From contig CM048553.1 in NCBI GenBank assembly GCA_026413225.1, positions 22,072,501 through 22,136,500 of the forward strand: a stretch of 64,000 bases of DNA, written 5' to 3'. Shown here piece after piece: positions 1 through 13,800 of this stretch. The position numbers and the translations under genes were made by a program. Position 1 is the first letter of the stretch; the number at the start of each line of letters is the position of its first letter. Under the pieces are notes generated by a model. It was not told where the DNA came from and ran no database searches. It saw only the letters and a program-made list of their open reading frames with translations. Source of the stretch: Otis tarda. Taxonomy: Eukaryota > Chordata > Aves > Otidiformes > Otididae.

Positions 1-528
1 ATTACTCTGGATGCAAACAAGTTGTTGGCAGACCTAAACGAGACAGTGTGCCATGTAACAGTGTGGGACAAAAAGTGCCACTTAGTGAAGAACAGTCCTC
101 CCAGTCTATTGTGGCTTCATGTATAAGACAATCTACATCTAAAATGCCGCAGGCACGGAACGAAGCTTCCAGACTGGTACAAAGAAAACTCAAAATAGAG
201 ATTTTTATAGTCTAAACTTCTGCCAAGAACAGAATCCGTTAAAAAATTAAAGCAGATCCCAGTTAAGACTAGCATCCTTACCACAGGAACTAAAACTGCA
301 GAGAATTTCAAACAGTGTAGCATATCTGATTTAACCTTCTTAATGGGGAACTTTGTCTTGCTTTACTTTGCTATGGCATGACATAATCCATCAAAACAAA
401 GAAAATTCACTATCAGCAAGTTTTAACAGAATTTGAATTTAAGCAATGAGTCACCTGGCAGCCTATTATAAGCAAGGTAAATATTACAAAGGTTAAACTC
501 ACAGCCAGGACAAAAATCACTGTTTTAT

Positions 529-625
529 TTAAAAAAAAAAAAAAAACCAAAAAAAAACCTAAAACCAACAAAACCAAAATGCAAACACACACACACAAAA
601 AAAAAACCCAAACAAACAAAACCCA
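529..625. repeat. A-rich / (CA)n low-complexity tract
   Basis: Runs of A are broken by CC and by a short ACACACACAC stretch, then AAACAAACAAAACCC. On the STAM strand this is a T/G-rich tract inside intron 2. It produces a spurious minus-strand frame rich in F, V and C. Confidence 0.85.
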
Positions 626-1241
626 TAGAACAGAACAGAAATTCCAGCTGTCCCAGAGAAACTTAGCTGCACACTACCAGAAGGTCTCTAGCTTTGTCTG
701 TACTCCCAAGCAGCCATCTCTTGCACCTACATATATTTGAGCACTGTTCAGGCTAAGTTGCTGAAAGACTAAATCTTGCCTGTGGAAATGCTTTCAGTGA
801 TTAAACAGAATACTGAAGCCTTCAATAACACAGTTACTGTTACAAGCTCAGCATCAACACACACAAGGAGCAGGAATGCAGTTTTACATATACAGACTAG
901 TATGAAACATCACTAACGCCTTGCCAGCTGTTATCTTAACCACAGTTATACACAACAGCACAGCAGTCTCAATACGCCATGCTATTGGCGTACTCCTCTA
1001 AAGACCATCCCTAGTCTCAGTTTTGAGAAGAATGGACTAAAAGTGGACCATACTACTTCCCAGAACTAATTAATCAAAGAATACATAGAAGATGCAGACA
1101 GACTCTGTCTTAGAGCTGCACAGTCATAGGACAAGATGTAACAGACAAGTTGGAACAGGAGAAATTGTAATCAGATTGCAGGATTATTTATTTATTCACT
1201 TACTTACTGTGAGGATAGTAATACTCTCTGAGTATTACTGA

Positions 1242-1408
1242 AATACTGAAACATGTTGCCCACAGAGGCTGTGTGAACTCTGACCTGGGAGGCATTCAAG
1301 ACTTGACACGATCCTCAGCAACCTGATCTAATTAGACCTGTTTCAAGCTGCGTGGTTGGACTAGATGACCTCTGGAGGTCACTTCCAACCTAGATTATGA
1401 TTCTGTAA
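1242..1408 (+). mobile_element. CR1 LINE, 3'-end fragment
   Basis: The stretch contains the CR1 3' UTR landmarks: 'ttgcccacagaggctgtg', 'ggttggactagatgacct', 'ggaggtcacttccaacct' and the terminal 'attatgattctgta'. It is 5'-truncated to about 165 bp and moderately diverged, so an older copy. It lies in STAM intron 2, antisense to STAM. Confidence 0.9.
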
Positions 1409-1729
1409 GAAAAATCCCTAATGAAGTCTCCTGGGTTTACAGTGACACTAGTAAAACATATCAGTTTATTTATTCTGTTACATTGGTGAAAAGCTGCTGT
1501 ATACAAGTCCTAATTTTAACAGATCAGCTAGTATCTCCAAAGGAAGAACTGCAAAATATTTGAGCAGAAAATCCATACATTTTCCTTTTACTTGTAATAA
1601 ACATAAGTTAAATTGAGCTTTTGCAAAAGTCTATACAGGATAACAAAAATTTAATTCCTCTCATGTGAGTATAAGACTGAAATAACAAAATTAACAAAGT
1701 TTGGGGAGGAAATTTCTAAAGTCACTTAC

Positions 1730-1814
1730 CCTGTACGTGACTGCCCAACTTTATCACAGATGTCTAAGATGAGGCCCCAGTCCTCTGCAGTGTTCATCTC
1801 ACTGGTTGCTTTCT
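1730..1814 (-). CDS. STAM: STAM coding exon 2 (start of VHS domain)
   Basis: The acceptor reads ATTCATCAG|AG and the donor GG|GTAAGT (1729-1724). The 85 nt complete Glu14 and encode [20 protein letters not shown], then KVGQSRT and two bases of Gly42. The [16 protein letters not shown] stretch is the first VHS helix, used with the UIM in binding ubiquitin. The exon leaves phase 2, as needed for a following GG|N codon. Confidence 0.95.
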
Positions 1815-4800
1815 CTGATGAATAAAGTATAAGCAAATCAAAACACAAAATTAAAAAAAAAAGAAAGAATTCAACAAAATTGTCAAAGATGTTGCTAAAT
1901 GTATTACAAATTTCTGTATTTAATAAATTTCTATATTAAAACTGTTACACCTAATTCTTTTTAATTTTCAAATGTTCACTTGTGGCCATGAATTTAAGCT
2001 CATAAGCAAATACATATATTTTGGGGTTCTCTTCCCACATAATAGATATATTCAGAACATGACAAAGTAGTATCAGCTATCAACAGATTTTTTTTTTCCA
2101 TTTTGAACTATAAAGTTTAATAGGATATGAATATCCAAAGCATTAGTTCACTGTTTGCAGAGTCAGATACAACTGCATTTACCACTTCCTCAGACAGTAA
2201 CCGCTGTGTCTTGCATTTCCTTTCTATGTATTACAACTTAACAAGGAGGATTCAACAATTCATTAACAATCACTAAACCTTAATCTCGCCATTCTCATCT
2301 CTGCTTTGGATGATATATTCCAGTCTCTCTTCAGATATAGAAATTGCTAAACCAAAGCTAATCTCATAGATGCCACTGGAACTCTTTCTTCCAAATCTTT
2401 TGAATAGGACAAGAGTAGTCTCTGCTGAAGAGTGAAGAAATAGATTCTGCTTCAGTAAAAAAAAAAATAAAATAAAATAAAATCAGAGACTCCCTCCCTA
2501 TTTCTCCCTCAGAAAAGCTTAGGTATACAGAGGACAACAATAAATAAAAGTGCTAAAGGAAACTGCACCTTACGCTGCAGCTGAATGGAAGATTATCTAA
2601 TCACTGACAGATCAGATCTGGGCTGGAGAGCACAGCGGAATGCACAAGCCATTTCCATTATTCACCAAACAGAAGGAGAATGGGCACAGAATAGCACACA
2701 AACTTTGTTTCCTATTCCTGCTTTATCTAATATTCACCTCAATCTACAAAACACAAAATATGCCTCAGCAGTGAGTACCATCCCGCAGGGAATGTCTCGG
2801 ACTACTTAGTTTTATGAAAGGAAGAAAAGATTTCCTACAAAAATTTATCTGCTAGGAAAGATTCATTATCCATATTAGCACTTGCAAGACTGCAGAGGAG
2901 AGAAAGACAGAGCAAAACATCTAATCTCCAAAAGTTAGAAGGAATTATTCATCCCAAAGTTGATGGTTTCTCTTTATGAATGAGTTTCTCTGTCCTACAA
3001 ATTGAAGTCAGGTTACAGTTAATTTCTTAATTCAGAACAAAAATGCAGAAAAGTAAAGCTCTTTGGTTATGTGCTCTCAAAGTATTTCTGTGGGGAAAAA
3101 AAAAAAATCAAACACTGCCATATACAACGAGAATTATAACACATCAGTTGTACTGCCTGATGCAAGGAAAACAGCAAAGCAGTATAGGGAAATCCTAAGT
3201 GGAAGTTAGTTACAATTCCGTATGTTCTCTCAGATAAAGTAGAAAAGCATGGCCTCTTCTCTCTAAATTGATTCAGAAAACTTATTTGATTACAAAAAAT
3301 GGACATAATCAATAAAAATATGAAAAATTCTGGGTGGACACCATGCTAACATCTAGCACTAAGATATACCAGCTGATCAACCAACTCTTTTTTTTTCAGT
3401 CTACTGTTGTTCCAAATCATGCTTAGGACTAGTACAGCTAACAATCAGAGAAATTCTTTATTTTTAAATCTTGTTCACAGAGGAAACATGTCAACTCTGC
3501 AGCAAAAATTGAGAGGAACACCTTAATGGCAGAATCCACTCAGTACACCAACTAAACATGCCAAAACATGAGAACAGAGCTATGAGACTCTACCCTGCTT
3601 ATATCAATGAACATCGATTCATTACTCCAGAATTTCAGTTTTTCAGTTGAGGACACTTGAAAAAATACAAGCAAATGAGATAAGGAAAACAAAACAAAAG
3701 AAAAAGGCACAACCATGCATGCATTATATTTTTCCTGCTCGATACTTATTGTTTTAATATAGCCAGCTCTGTCATCTGTAGACAGAATACTTGTACCACA
3801 TGTGGTAAGACACCTAAACTGAATGCCTTGCATAGAGCCATCACAGGCCAATACAGCCTTCCGTAATCGTAGCCCATGAGCGCAGCAGCAGTACAGCTAC
3901 CAAAGCCAGCCTCAATCTGAGGCATCGTAACTGGTATTTTGAAACACGGAGCCTAAGTGGAGTAGCACCGGAGCTGAAGGTGTGCCTAAACGACATTTCC
4001 AAAACTGAAAACAGCTGGTAAGTACAGCCTAGAGACACACAAAACAGACGGCATGGAGGCAGTTTAATTCCATGAGTCCACTGTTTCAGTTCATTGCCAG
4101 TTCTGCTGACGCTGGACCAGCTCCAGTCAATATGTGTCTGCATGGTGCTCTCCGTAGCCTTAATTTCCCACCAGGCTCAGAGCTCACATGCAGCCTCGCA
4201 AACACACAGCGCTCACTTATGCCTAATACCATACTTCAGTTAGCACATCCTTCAGCAGTCAGAGCTGAGAAATCCAATGGAACAGAAATTTTGACCTTTT
4301 CCATTATTCTACATAACAGACAGTTGTCTGTACTTTTGACAACAACTGGTCCTTCTTTCCTCACAATGTAATCAGAAAGAAATGGCATGGCAATCAGTTA
4401 TGTCTTTTATAACCAAAAAGTAAAATAATGCATGCTTAAAGTTTAAAAATAACAACAAACTGTTGTTATTTTTCAAGTTTATCCACAAGTACAATTACAA
4501 GTTTTCTATCACGGCTACATTCCTTCTTGGCAGTTGAACTTAGTTCTATATAAAAACTCCCATTTGCTTGCAACATCTTCCCCCTTGTTAGTCAGGATAT
4601 TTCCTGCACCAACAAACACTAGAGTTGAGTTTCTAACTCAATTTCAGTGTGAAATCTAGATTCATTGTGTACTTTCTGTCTTCTGAAGTAACAATCACGC
4701 ATTAATTCCCTTGGATAATAAAATTAATTGTAAGACACAAGAAAAAAAAAGTGCCTGGAGTTTTAGTTAAATTCTGTCTCAAACAAGGGGAGTTAAAAGT

Positions 4801-7800
4801 TAAGGGTATACTGTGAATGTTAACAGTACACAATCTGACATTGACTGTCCACAAAAAAGGCCACTATCTCTGTCAGCATCAGCGGGTGCCTATCACCTTT
4901 CACCACTATGGGAACAGGAGAAACAAAGAAGCTTTGACAAAATTCCTATGTTGCATCAGTGGGGTTTTTTTTGTAGACAAAATTATGACTTAAAGCTACT
5001 TAAGTGAAATTACTTACACTACTATAATTTAAAATCCATGAATGTTCTCTCTTCTAACATAAGGTAAACATTCACAGCCAAAAAAAAAAAATCCTTTATT
5101 TACATTATCTTATTACCCTGATTAACAGCTGGCATCCTACCAGCTTTCATGTACAGCTGACATGTCACTGTCAGCCTCTACCTTAGTACCAAAATGGACT
5201 CTGATAGGGAGGGAAAAACAGATATTTTTATTTCAAGTCTTAGGGTAGGTTAGCATAGGAGACAGAAGGTAACTTAAACTACAGATGTTCATCATCTTCC
5301 ATCTCTGATTAAAAATTATTCTGCCACAGCAATATTAATGTTTACTTCAGACCCTATCCCACCACCTCATCATTCTACAAAACCTTATTCAACTTAGTGA
5401 ATGCCAAGCCAAGATCAGATAACATTTCAAACTTTACTAAAACAACTTTTAAAGGCAGTGCTGTCTCCTTCATGAAATCTGTGTTCTTTAAAACTTATTA
5501 ATGCTATGTCAAAAACAAAGGAAAACAGGACTATGTGACAGAGGTATACATGATTGAATTCTGTCTTAGTTTCCCAAAACAGCTCTATCACTCAAATTTG
5601 AGGCATTCCTAGCACAAGCAAGGCCTACAAGTTAATGTAGTAACTTTAACTGTGCAAGACTATAACATCGTATGTTGCCTCAGATTGTAATTAGTAGGTT
5701 TTAATTTTTTTTTTCATTATAGGTTTTCAACTTTCATCTTTATTTTTCTAGGAGTTAATTAAAATTATTTTCTCAAAATTAATTCCACAGACACACAAAG
5801 TGGTAAGCGCCATTGTTTCAGAGGAAAAGAATATTTAGGACTATGGCTTCTTTCGACAACAATAACAATGATTCAAGGCCAGGCTGGACGGTGCTCTGAG
5901 CAACCTGATCTGGTTGGAGATGTCCCTGCTTCTCACAGGGGGCTGGACTAGAATGACCTTTAAAGGTCCCTTCCAACCCAAACTATTCTATGATTCTGTA
6001 CAATGTAAGAATATCTTTCTAAATCACTTCAACAATTTATTTAATTCTTAAAACAAATGCAAGCCACACAAAACCAATATATCACATTTTTCAGCCACTT
6101 TGCAAAGCACAGTGTGGGATCACTAGGTTTCTCCCTTTCTACTTCTGTACTTATAATGCTAATCATACCCAGCCAGACCAATCCCATCTCACCCAACATT
6201 CAGTCTCTAACATATATTATACTTAAAGAAGTAGATGCCTACGAAAACATTAAAAAAAAAAAATAAGGTAAGCATTTGTTGTGCTTCTCTACAATACATC
6301 TTTAAACAATCAACAATTTACAGCTTCATAACTCCCGAGTCAGAAATGGTGCTTCAACCACACAAATGTAGTCATAAATCACAGATAAAACAAATAATTG
6401 AGAAAATGTTCTGAAGCAAAATGCATTTCCTCTGATAGAAATCTCAGCTGTGTCGGTATCTTCAAATTTTCTCAATAAGTTCTACACCATGATCTCCTTC
6501 AAATAAAATACCTAGCTGCTGAAATCGTACTTCCAAACATATCTTCTATATTTTTTTTCAACTAAGTCTATGAATAACATTTATACAAACCTGAACATCA
6601 CCTGCCTTTTAAAGTAAACACCATTCCTCAGTATAAATGCTGTCTAGTCTCACTGCAATACCATACCAAAAACCCAGGAGACAGCATTACACCTGTTGAT
6701 CAGAAAGATCTAAATATACGAGTTTCTTTACTTACACTTCGGTTGTGGTGAAAGTACATGGGCTTTTGCATGGGCTCTTTTGGAATACACAAATAAACCA
6801 GCCTCTCTTTGTGTTGTAAAGTTCATTAAGTTTGTTGAGGCCCCATTTCCCTCCAATTTACACAAACCAGAAAAGGCTTGGAGCATTGATAAAATTCTGA
6901 TTTTGCCTCTGGTTTTGTGCATTACTTAAAAATTATATCCAAAGCAAATATATTTGCACTGTGATTCTATTTGAAGTTCCCTATTACATAAATAACACAA
7001 CTGCAGTTGATCATTTTAGGACAGAATCCGCAAACTTTACTCAGAAGAGAAAATAATAATTTCCTAATAATTCACAATTGTCATAAAAATAAATTTATCA
7101 TCAGATTTATAAGGTACTATTAGACAGAAGAAATGTAGTACATGCTGAAAAAAAGCCACCGTCAAGCTTAGTGGTTGACAGTTTAGATGCTGGTAAGAGA
7201 AATTTAAATATTGCTGCAGATTTTGCATGCAAATACGTACTAGTCACTTGATTTCTCTGCCTTGGTTATGCATCTTAACAATACCATTTATTGTCTTATT
7301 GGAATTTTGAAAGAGTAAATACTCTCATCAATATTCATACAGTGCAGTGTATAGCATGATGTATTTCTTAAGGCAGCAAAACTACCCATTTCTAACATTT
7401 TTAGAGGGAAGTTTTGGCAGGAATGAGCTTCCTGAGCTTTAGATTTTACTGATGTTTATTTTTAAAAAATTTCCATCTTAGCACTGAGCCTTCTTTCTGC
7501 TACAAAGTCTCAAAGATGATAAACTACCCAGAATGTCAAGAAATAACAAAACCAATCTGTTCTGGTTTTGTTAGTGAGGGGGGGCCTAAGGTGGTAGCTT
7601 CTGTAGGAAACTGCTAGAAGTCGCTCCCCTTTGTTCAGTGGACTCAGCCGGGCCTAGGATGGACCCACTGCTGGCCAAGGCCGAGCCAATTGGTAGCAGA
7701 ATGTCCCATGATAACGCCTCTGCGATAACGTACTTAAGTAGGGGAAAACAGAAAAAAAAAAAAAAAAGGAGAGAAGATGTGAAGCAGCTGAGCGGGGGGC

Positions 7801-10800
7801 AGAGAGGGGGAGGCGCAAGCCTTGTGGGCCTTGCAGGCCTCACCCTCTGGCCTCCCGCCGGGCAGCCGACTGGGCCCAACTCGGCCCAGCCTGGCTGCAA
7901 GAAGTGGAGAGGAGATGAGAAGTGATAAGATGTAAAAAGGATCCTGAGAGGCGTCTGCCAGCCTGTTGTGAGGAACGGCTGCAGACGCCAAGGTCAGTGA
8001 AGAAGGAGGGGGAGGAGTAATGTGGCTCCTGGCCAAGATTCCTCTGCAACTCGTGGTGAAGACCATGGTGGAGCGGGTTGTCCCCCTGCAGCCCATGGAG
8101 GTCCACGGAGGGGCAGAGATCTACCTGCAGCCCATGGAGGACCCCACGCCGGAGCAGGTGGAGGCCTGAAGGAGGCTGTGGCCCGTGGAGGGCCCGCTGG
8201 GACAGCTGTTCTAGAGGGACTGCACCCCGTGGAACAGATGACCCACGCCGGAGCACTTTCACGAAGGACTGTGGCCCGTGGGAGGGACCCCACGATGGAG
8301 CAGAGGAAGAATGCGAGGAGTTCTTCCCCCGACGATGACACAGCGGCATTTAACAACGCGTGATGAACTGACCGCGACCCCCATTCCCTTCCCCCCCAGC
8401 CCCGTGCCGCTCGGGAGGGGAGGTAGTATAGATAATGTTAAGCCCGGGAAGAGGGAGGGGTGGGGGGAGGTTCCCTGTCTCATTCTCCTGCTAATTTTAG
8501 AAATAAATGAATAGTTTTCCCCAAGTCGAGTCTGTTTTGCCTGTGACGGTAACTTTAAGGATTTCTCCCGTCCTTATCTCAAACCTCGAGCCGTTTTTCT
8601 TGTATCATCTCCTCCTATTCTCTCGGAGGGTGGGGGGAGCGAGAGAGAGACTGCGTAGTCTGGTCCCGATCGGGGCTGAACTACAACACAATCAAAACAT
8701 CTCCAAACTCAGCACTTAACATGTACATTATTTGAAGCGGTTAAAACAAATACGAGTAAAAACTATCAGAATATTCTACTCGGATAAGGTTTTTAACCAT
8801 TCTAGTTGGTATTTGCTCTTACTCCATTCATGAACATAATTCTAGTTCCCCAATTGCACATCTCTAAAACTAAATATTGACATTCTTAGTAATTGAAGTT
8901 ACAAAGAAAAGAACAGCTACAGAAAGTCTTCAAAAGAATGGCTAAAGAGTCTTCACTCACAGACTAAAATTACAACCAGTTTCTAGCATGACAAAAAAAA
9001 TCCTCAAAAATCCATTATATCAATGTAAACACCAGAGAAGTAACAAAAAATTCAACACTCCTCTCAGCCTTCTCTCCCCCTCTCCCACTGAAAGTTGTTT
9101 TCTTCCCAAGGCTAAATAAGTAACTTTCCCACTCTCTATATAAATGCAAATACTGAAATTCCAAAGCATTGTAGAAACATAAATGTAACTACTTCATCTC
9201 TTCAATATAGCTCAAAGAGTCCTGAAAGCCTGAAACTGATTGCAAGTTTTTCTTTCTTTTTGCAGTTACTCACCAAGAAATTCTGATTACATACCATTCC
9301 ACATCACTGAAGTTAAAAGTAATTAATTTTGTTCTTTTTGTCTGTCAAATAAAATGAACAAATGCACTTGTTGGCCTAGTCTATGAAAAATACTGCTTTA
9401 ATGTTAACCACTCTGCACTGCACTAGCATGCTTAGAACTGCACAGAATACGTCCAACCAGACTGAAAATCAGAAACTACAATTCCCTGTTGAACCATTAA
9501 CCTCAGTAAAGCCATTAACCAACTTCTTCAGTTTAGCTGTATCCCAATTTACAGTTTTCCTGAAAAGCCCTTATGGGAGCAGCTGTAGAAGGTGTCCTAT
9601 GAAAGCACTGCTAGGTGACACAAGGCAAAGCAAGCAGCAGTGACTGGGCTGACGTGAGGCCACCTCAACTCCTTCAGAAGACTATGTAGGATCTCACCAT
9701 GCATGAGGCAAACTAGCCAAGACTGATGTCACTCAGCTCACTAAGCTGAGCAGAATGAAGGCAAAAGGCCTAAAGATCTGGTAAGATAATACTGAAAACA
9801 GTAAGATAAGTTGGGCAAAAATAGTTACATGTTTAGACATCTTATGGCAAACTCTAACAAACCCATGGAACTCAAGCTACCTTTCGCCCAGGAGTACCAC
9901 AACAGAGCAGGAAGGTGAGCACATGAGAGATACATGAGAACAATGATGATTACTCTGTAAACAAGGTATATCACAAAGATACTATACTAATAAATGGTGC
10001 CAGGATCTATTTGCAGAGCCCTTACAAACCAAGCCACAGTAGAAGCAGCATTTCAGAAAGAATATCTGCAAGAGACTTAACTTTTCACATTATTTTTATC
10101 AGCTAGATGAACAGATTTTACATGTTGGAGAACTACTTTGATTCTTCTGAATTTTGGTATTGTAATGCACACTGCCACATCTGAAACGAGGGGAAGCATT
10201 AAAAATGACAGCTCTCCCCTGGGAGGAAAGAAAAATAATTACCAGGAAAGTACAGTCTACAAAAACTCCTTTGCATATGGAACATACTATGTTGGCTTCA
10301 AATTACCCAGCTGACCCAGAGTCTGGTGATTCACTTTCAGAAAGGGATACCGAAAAAAGGGTTTTTTGTTGGCTATTATACAGAAGGGGTATTCCACTCA
10401 TTTTTATCCTGTCACTGTTGCCATTTTTCACTGAGAACATATACCAAAGGTATCTTTAGTGAGAAGTTCTTGTTTTTCATAAAGATTTATCAATAACTGA
10501 AAAGGGGAGTGGGTATAGCTCCTTTCCAACATTTTCTGCTCAGCCTCCCTGTTAGCTCACAGTTAATATCATTTTCCCTCAAAAAATGTTGAGAAAGCAG
10601 TAGACCAATGTGGGCAAAAAAGTGCCAGCCTCATGACAAGCTGAACCAGTCCTTGGAATTCATCTTCACTTGCAGCCAAAGTTCATTCACAGTCTGCAGG
10701 CTCCATAATTATCTGGGGTCAGGAACCTCCTCTGCAACAATTTTCCCTCCTTTTGGCAAACCTGGCCTAAACAGAGAAAGGTCCAGCTCAGAGATATGTA

Positions 10801-13800
10801 ATTGGACGGGTTTTAAGATGTTGACTAACCAAGGGGATAAATCTAACTAACAATGAGTTTAAATAGCAAGACTAGTTTATTACAAGAAACTGCACCATGG
10901 GAACTATCATCAAAGCATTTCTTATATTCTAATAGATCAAACTATACACTGTGGTATCTTGACATCCCTACTTACCTACAATCATATGCAATTCATGCAT
11001 ATTATTAAATATCTAGAGTTGTAACCGTATCTTGGGCTGCATCAAAAGAAGTGTGGCCAGCAGGTCGAGGGGGTAGAGGCCCCTCTACTCTCCTCTCGTG
11101 AGACCCCATCTGGAGTACTGCATCCAGCTCTGGAGCCCCCAACATAAGAAGGATGTGGATCTGTTGGAGCGAGTGCAGAAGAGGGCCATGAAGATGATCA
11201 GAGGGCTGGAGCATGTCTCCTGTGACAACAGGCTGAGAAAGTTGGGGCTGTTCAGCCTGGAGAAGAGAAGGCTCTGGTGAGACCTTATAGTGGTCTTCCA
11301 GTACCTCAAGGGGGCCTACAGGAAAGATGGGGAGAAACTCTTCTGCAGGGCCTGTTGTGAAAGGACAAGGGGTAATGGTTTTAAAATAAAGGGAGGTAGA
11401 TTCAGATTAGACAGCAGGAAAAATTTTTTTACCATGAGGGTGGTGGAACACTGGAACAGGTTGCCCAGAGAGGTGGTAGATGCCCCATCCCTGGAAAAGT
11501 TCAAGGCCAGGCTGGACAGGGCTCCGAGCAACCTGATCTGGTTGGAGATGTCACTGCTTTTTGCAGGGGGGTTGGACCAGATGACCTTTAAAGGTCCCTT
11601 CCAACCCTAACGATTCTATGATTCCATGATTACTGAACTACCTGCTTAATTTCCTATTACTGTAAATAGTAAGCCCAAATCTTTCCTTTCTTCCCACTCC
11701 TGTGGTGCCTCAATTACATGAGCTAAATTGAGAACTAGACTAACATTCAAAGCAAATGCAAGAAGTGCCTTTGTCCCTTACTGTGTATAAGGGAGGAAAA
11801 AAAAAAAAGCAAAAACTTCGTCTTTTTTAAATACCTCATCTTAATATCATGTATGATTTTATAACAGCTCATACCAGAACCTGTGCTTATTGCAGCTTAT
11901 AAAACTTCAGAAATAATAAGCTTACAGCAGGGAGTAAAAAGTTCTTCCAGTTCTCTTCTCACAACATAGATTACGTTTACAATGCTTGACTTTAGTTAGG
12001 ATGAAGTATGCACTACACTAACTCCAGAGTTACAGATTTCATTCTTGAGATAACATCTAAATGTCACTTCAGAACTGCTTCAGTAGTAAGTTCTTCATCA
12101 AACCTAGCCTAACCACGGCTACATTACTAATTAGCCTGTCATGACAGATTAGCAGTCTTTTGGTTCTTAGAGTACATTTCACCATTATTTTGCCTGCATC
12201 AAACGTACAGATAAACCTGCATTTCTCCAAAACAATTCTCTGGGAGTAATTTTATGATTAAGGTTGTGAAATATGGCAGAAACAGACTTCCCATCAAACT
12301 AATAAGAGCACTATTAATTCTAACTCCTTAAATAGAGGATTAGTCTCTTAATTATAACCTCAGCAGTCCAGTCTCTTGAAGGCTTTTTCTTTTGTTAAAT
12401 TCCAGTATTATGTTCTTTACTTGGATACAGCATCAAACGTTCCCAGGCTTGATTGTGAAAATCCACACCAACTTGTGTCACCACTGATTACCATCCATTC
12501 CTGTTGAAATATTCCCAAATATGGCAAAAAGAGGGTTCAGAAAGCAAAAGGTATCTGAGCTTCATCCAGAGATTTGGACTCTTTGAGGATGACAAGGCTT
12601 TACCTCCTCAAATCCCTGGGCAGCTGAAAGCATTCTTTAATATTATTAGTTTAACAGTAGCCTTAAACAACATTGTCTTGCCAAGCACATCTAAAGACAA
12701 GGTACACCTCAGTACAAAAATCTCTGTGCAAAGTTGGCACTAAATGGTAAGCTACTACAGACGAACAGGTTCCACAGCAGGAGCACACTAACAGGACTAG
12801 CCAAATGCTAATGACTGACCAGACAAACTGAGAAATTTCTCCTTCTGAACTTAGAGACACTTATGCTCCTCAAAACAATGGAAAACAATTTAGTTCCACG
12901 TGTGTTCTCTGCAATCCATCATCCTAAATGGTTCCAAAATCATTTCCAATTATTACACAGTACCAATTAGCTGTCCAATAGATGAGAACATACGGCCATC
13001 ACAGCAATACTATCAACTACACCAGTGTCCAAATTAGTATGAATTAAGAATAGCTTTTGACTGCCTTCCTGCTTCAGGAATCTGATTTTCAAAAGAAAAC
13101 TTTCTTGTTGGACAAGAACAAAAGCAGAGCACTCAACTCGCATTCTGAGAAAAGAACTGAAAAAATAACACTACTGCTTGACGACTTTTGGAAGTTTCCC
13201 GAGAACATGAGAGCTTACTTTACAGCTGACATTATCTTATGAAGCCTGCCAAGAAGTTCATCCAGATAATAGCACATTCCCAAGGGGCCGTGAGGAAAAA
13301 GGGCCCAGGGACCCTTTCTGGGAGACTTCATCATTCCCATCTCCCTGGCACAAATCCAGTTAAGTGATGGATAAAGGCAGCAGGCTCCTGAAAGTAAGCT
13401 GCCACCAAATGAACAGCCTGCCTCTCCTTCAGTCTCCCTCAGGACACCATGAAAGGGGCCAATGGAAAGAGGCTGTATTTACTGGTGAAAATTAGCCCAT
13501 TGTTCACTATCTGCTTTTCCAAGATTAACTTGGGATTGAGTGGTTATTTCTCTGGGTTCACACGATATACAGAATAATGACTTTGAAAAATATCTACTGG
13601 TACTAGGCAAGCACAGTAGGTAAGGTGTTTGCATCCTCCACACCTAGAAAACGGCAAATAACCCACCAAAGCAAGAGTTGGGTGCTACTACTTTGCATTA
13701 CGAAAATCACAGTGCTGAGAAGTGCATCCATCAGACTTGGCTCTACAGAAACCCACTCAAGCAGTCTGATCCTCACTGCTAGACAGCAGCCTTATAAAGT

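Larger units (their letters stand above)
1..1729 (-). other. STAM intron 2 (partial)
   Basis: No coding exon was found here: I looked for the next VHS segment (PKDCLRSIMRRVNHKDP) on the minus strand and did not see it. The stretch holds an A-rich low-complexity tract (529-625) and a plus-strand CR1 tail (1242-1408). The short minus-strand reading frames at the left edge have no homology I recognise. Confidence 0.8.

Noticed and set aside
2-193. Left-edge minus-strand frame as possible STAM exon 3
   Set aside because: Translation does not match the expected VHS sequence (PKDCLRSIMRRVNHKDP).
7586-8363. Six overlapping 86-169-codon frames, repeated at 52151-52902
   Set aside because: They lie inside the two family A LTRs and come from the GC-rich repeat array; no protein family recognised.
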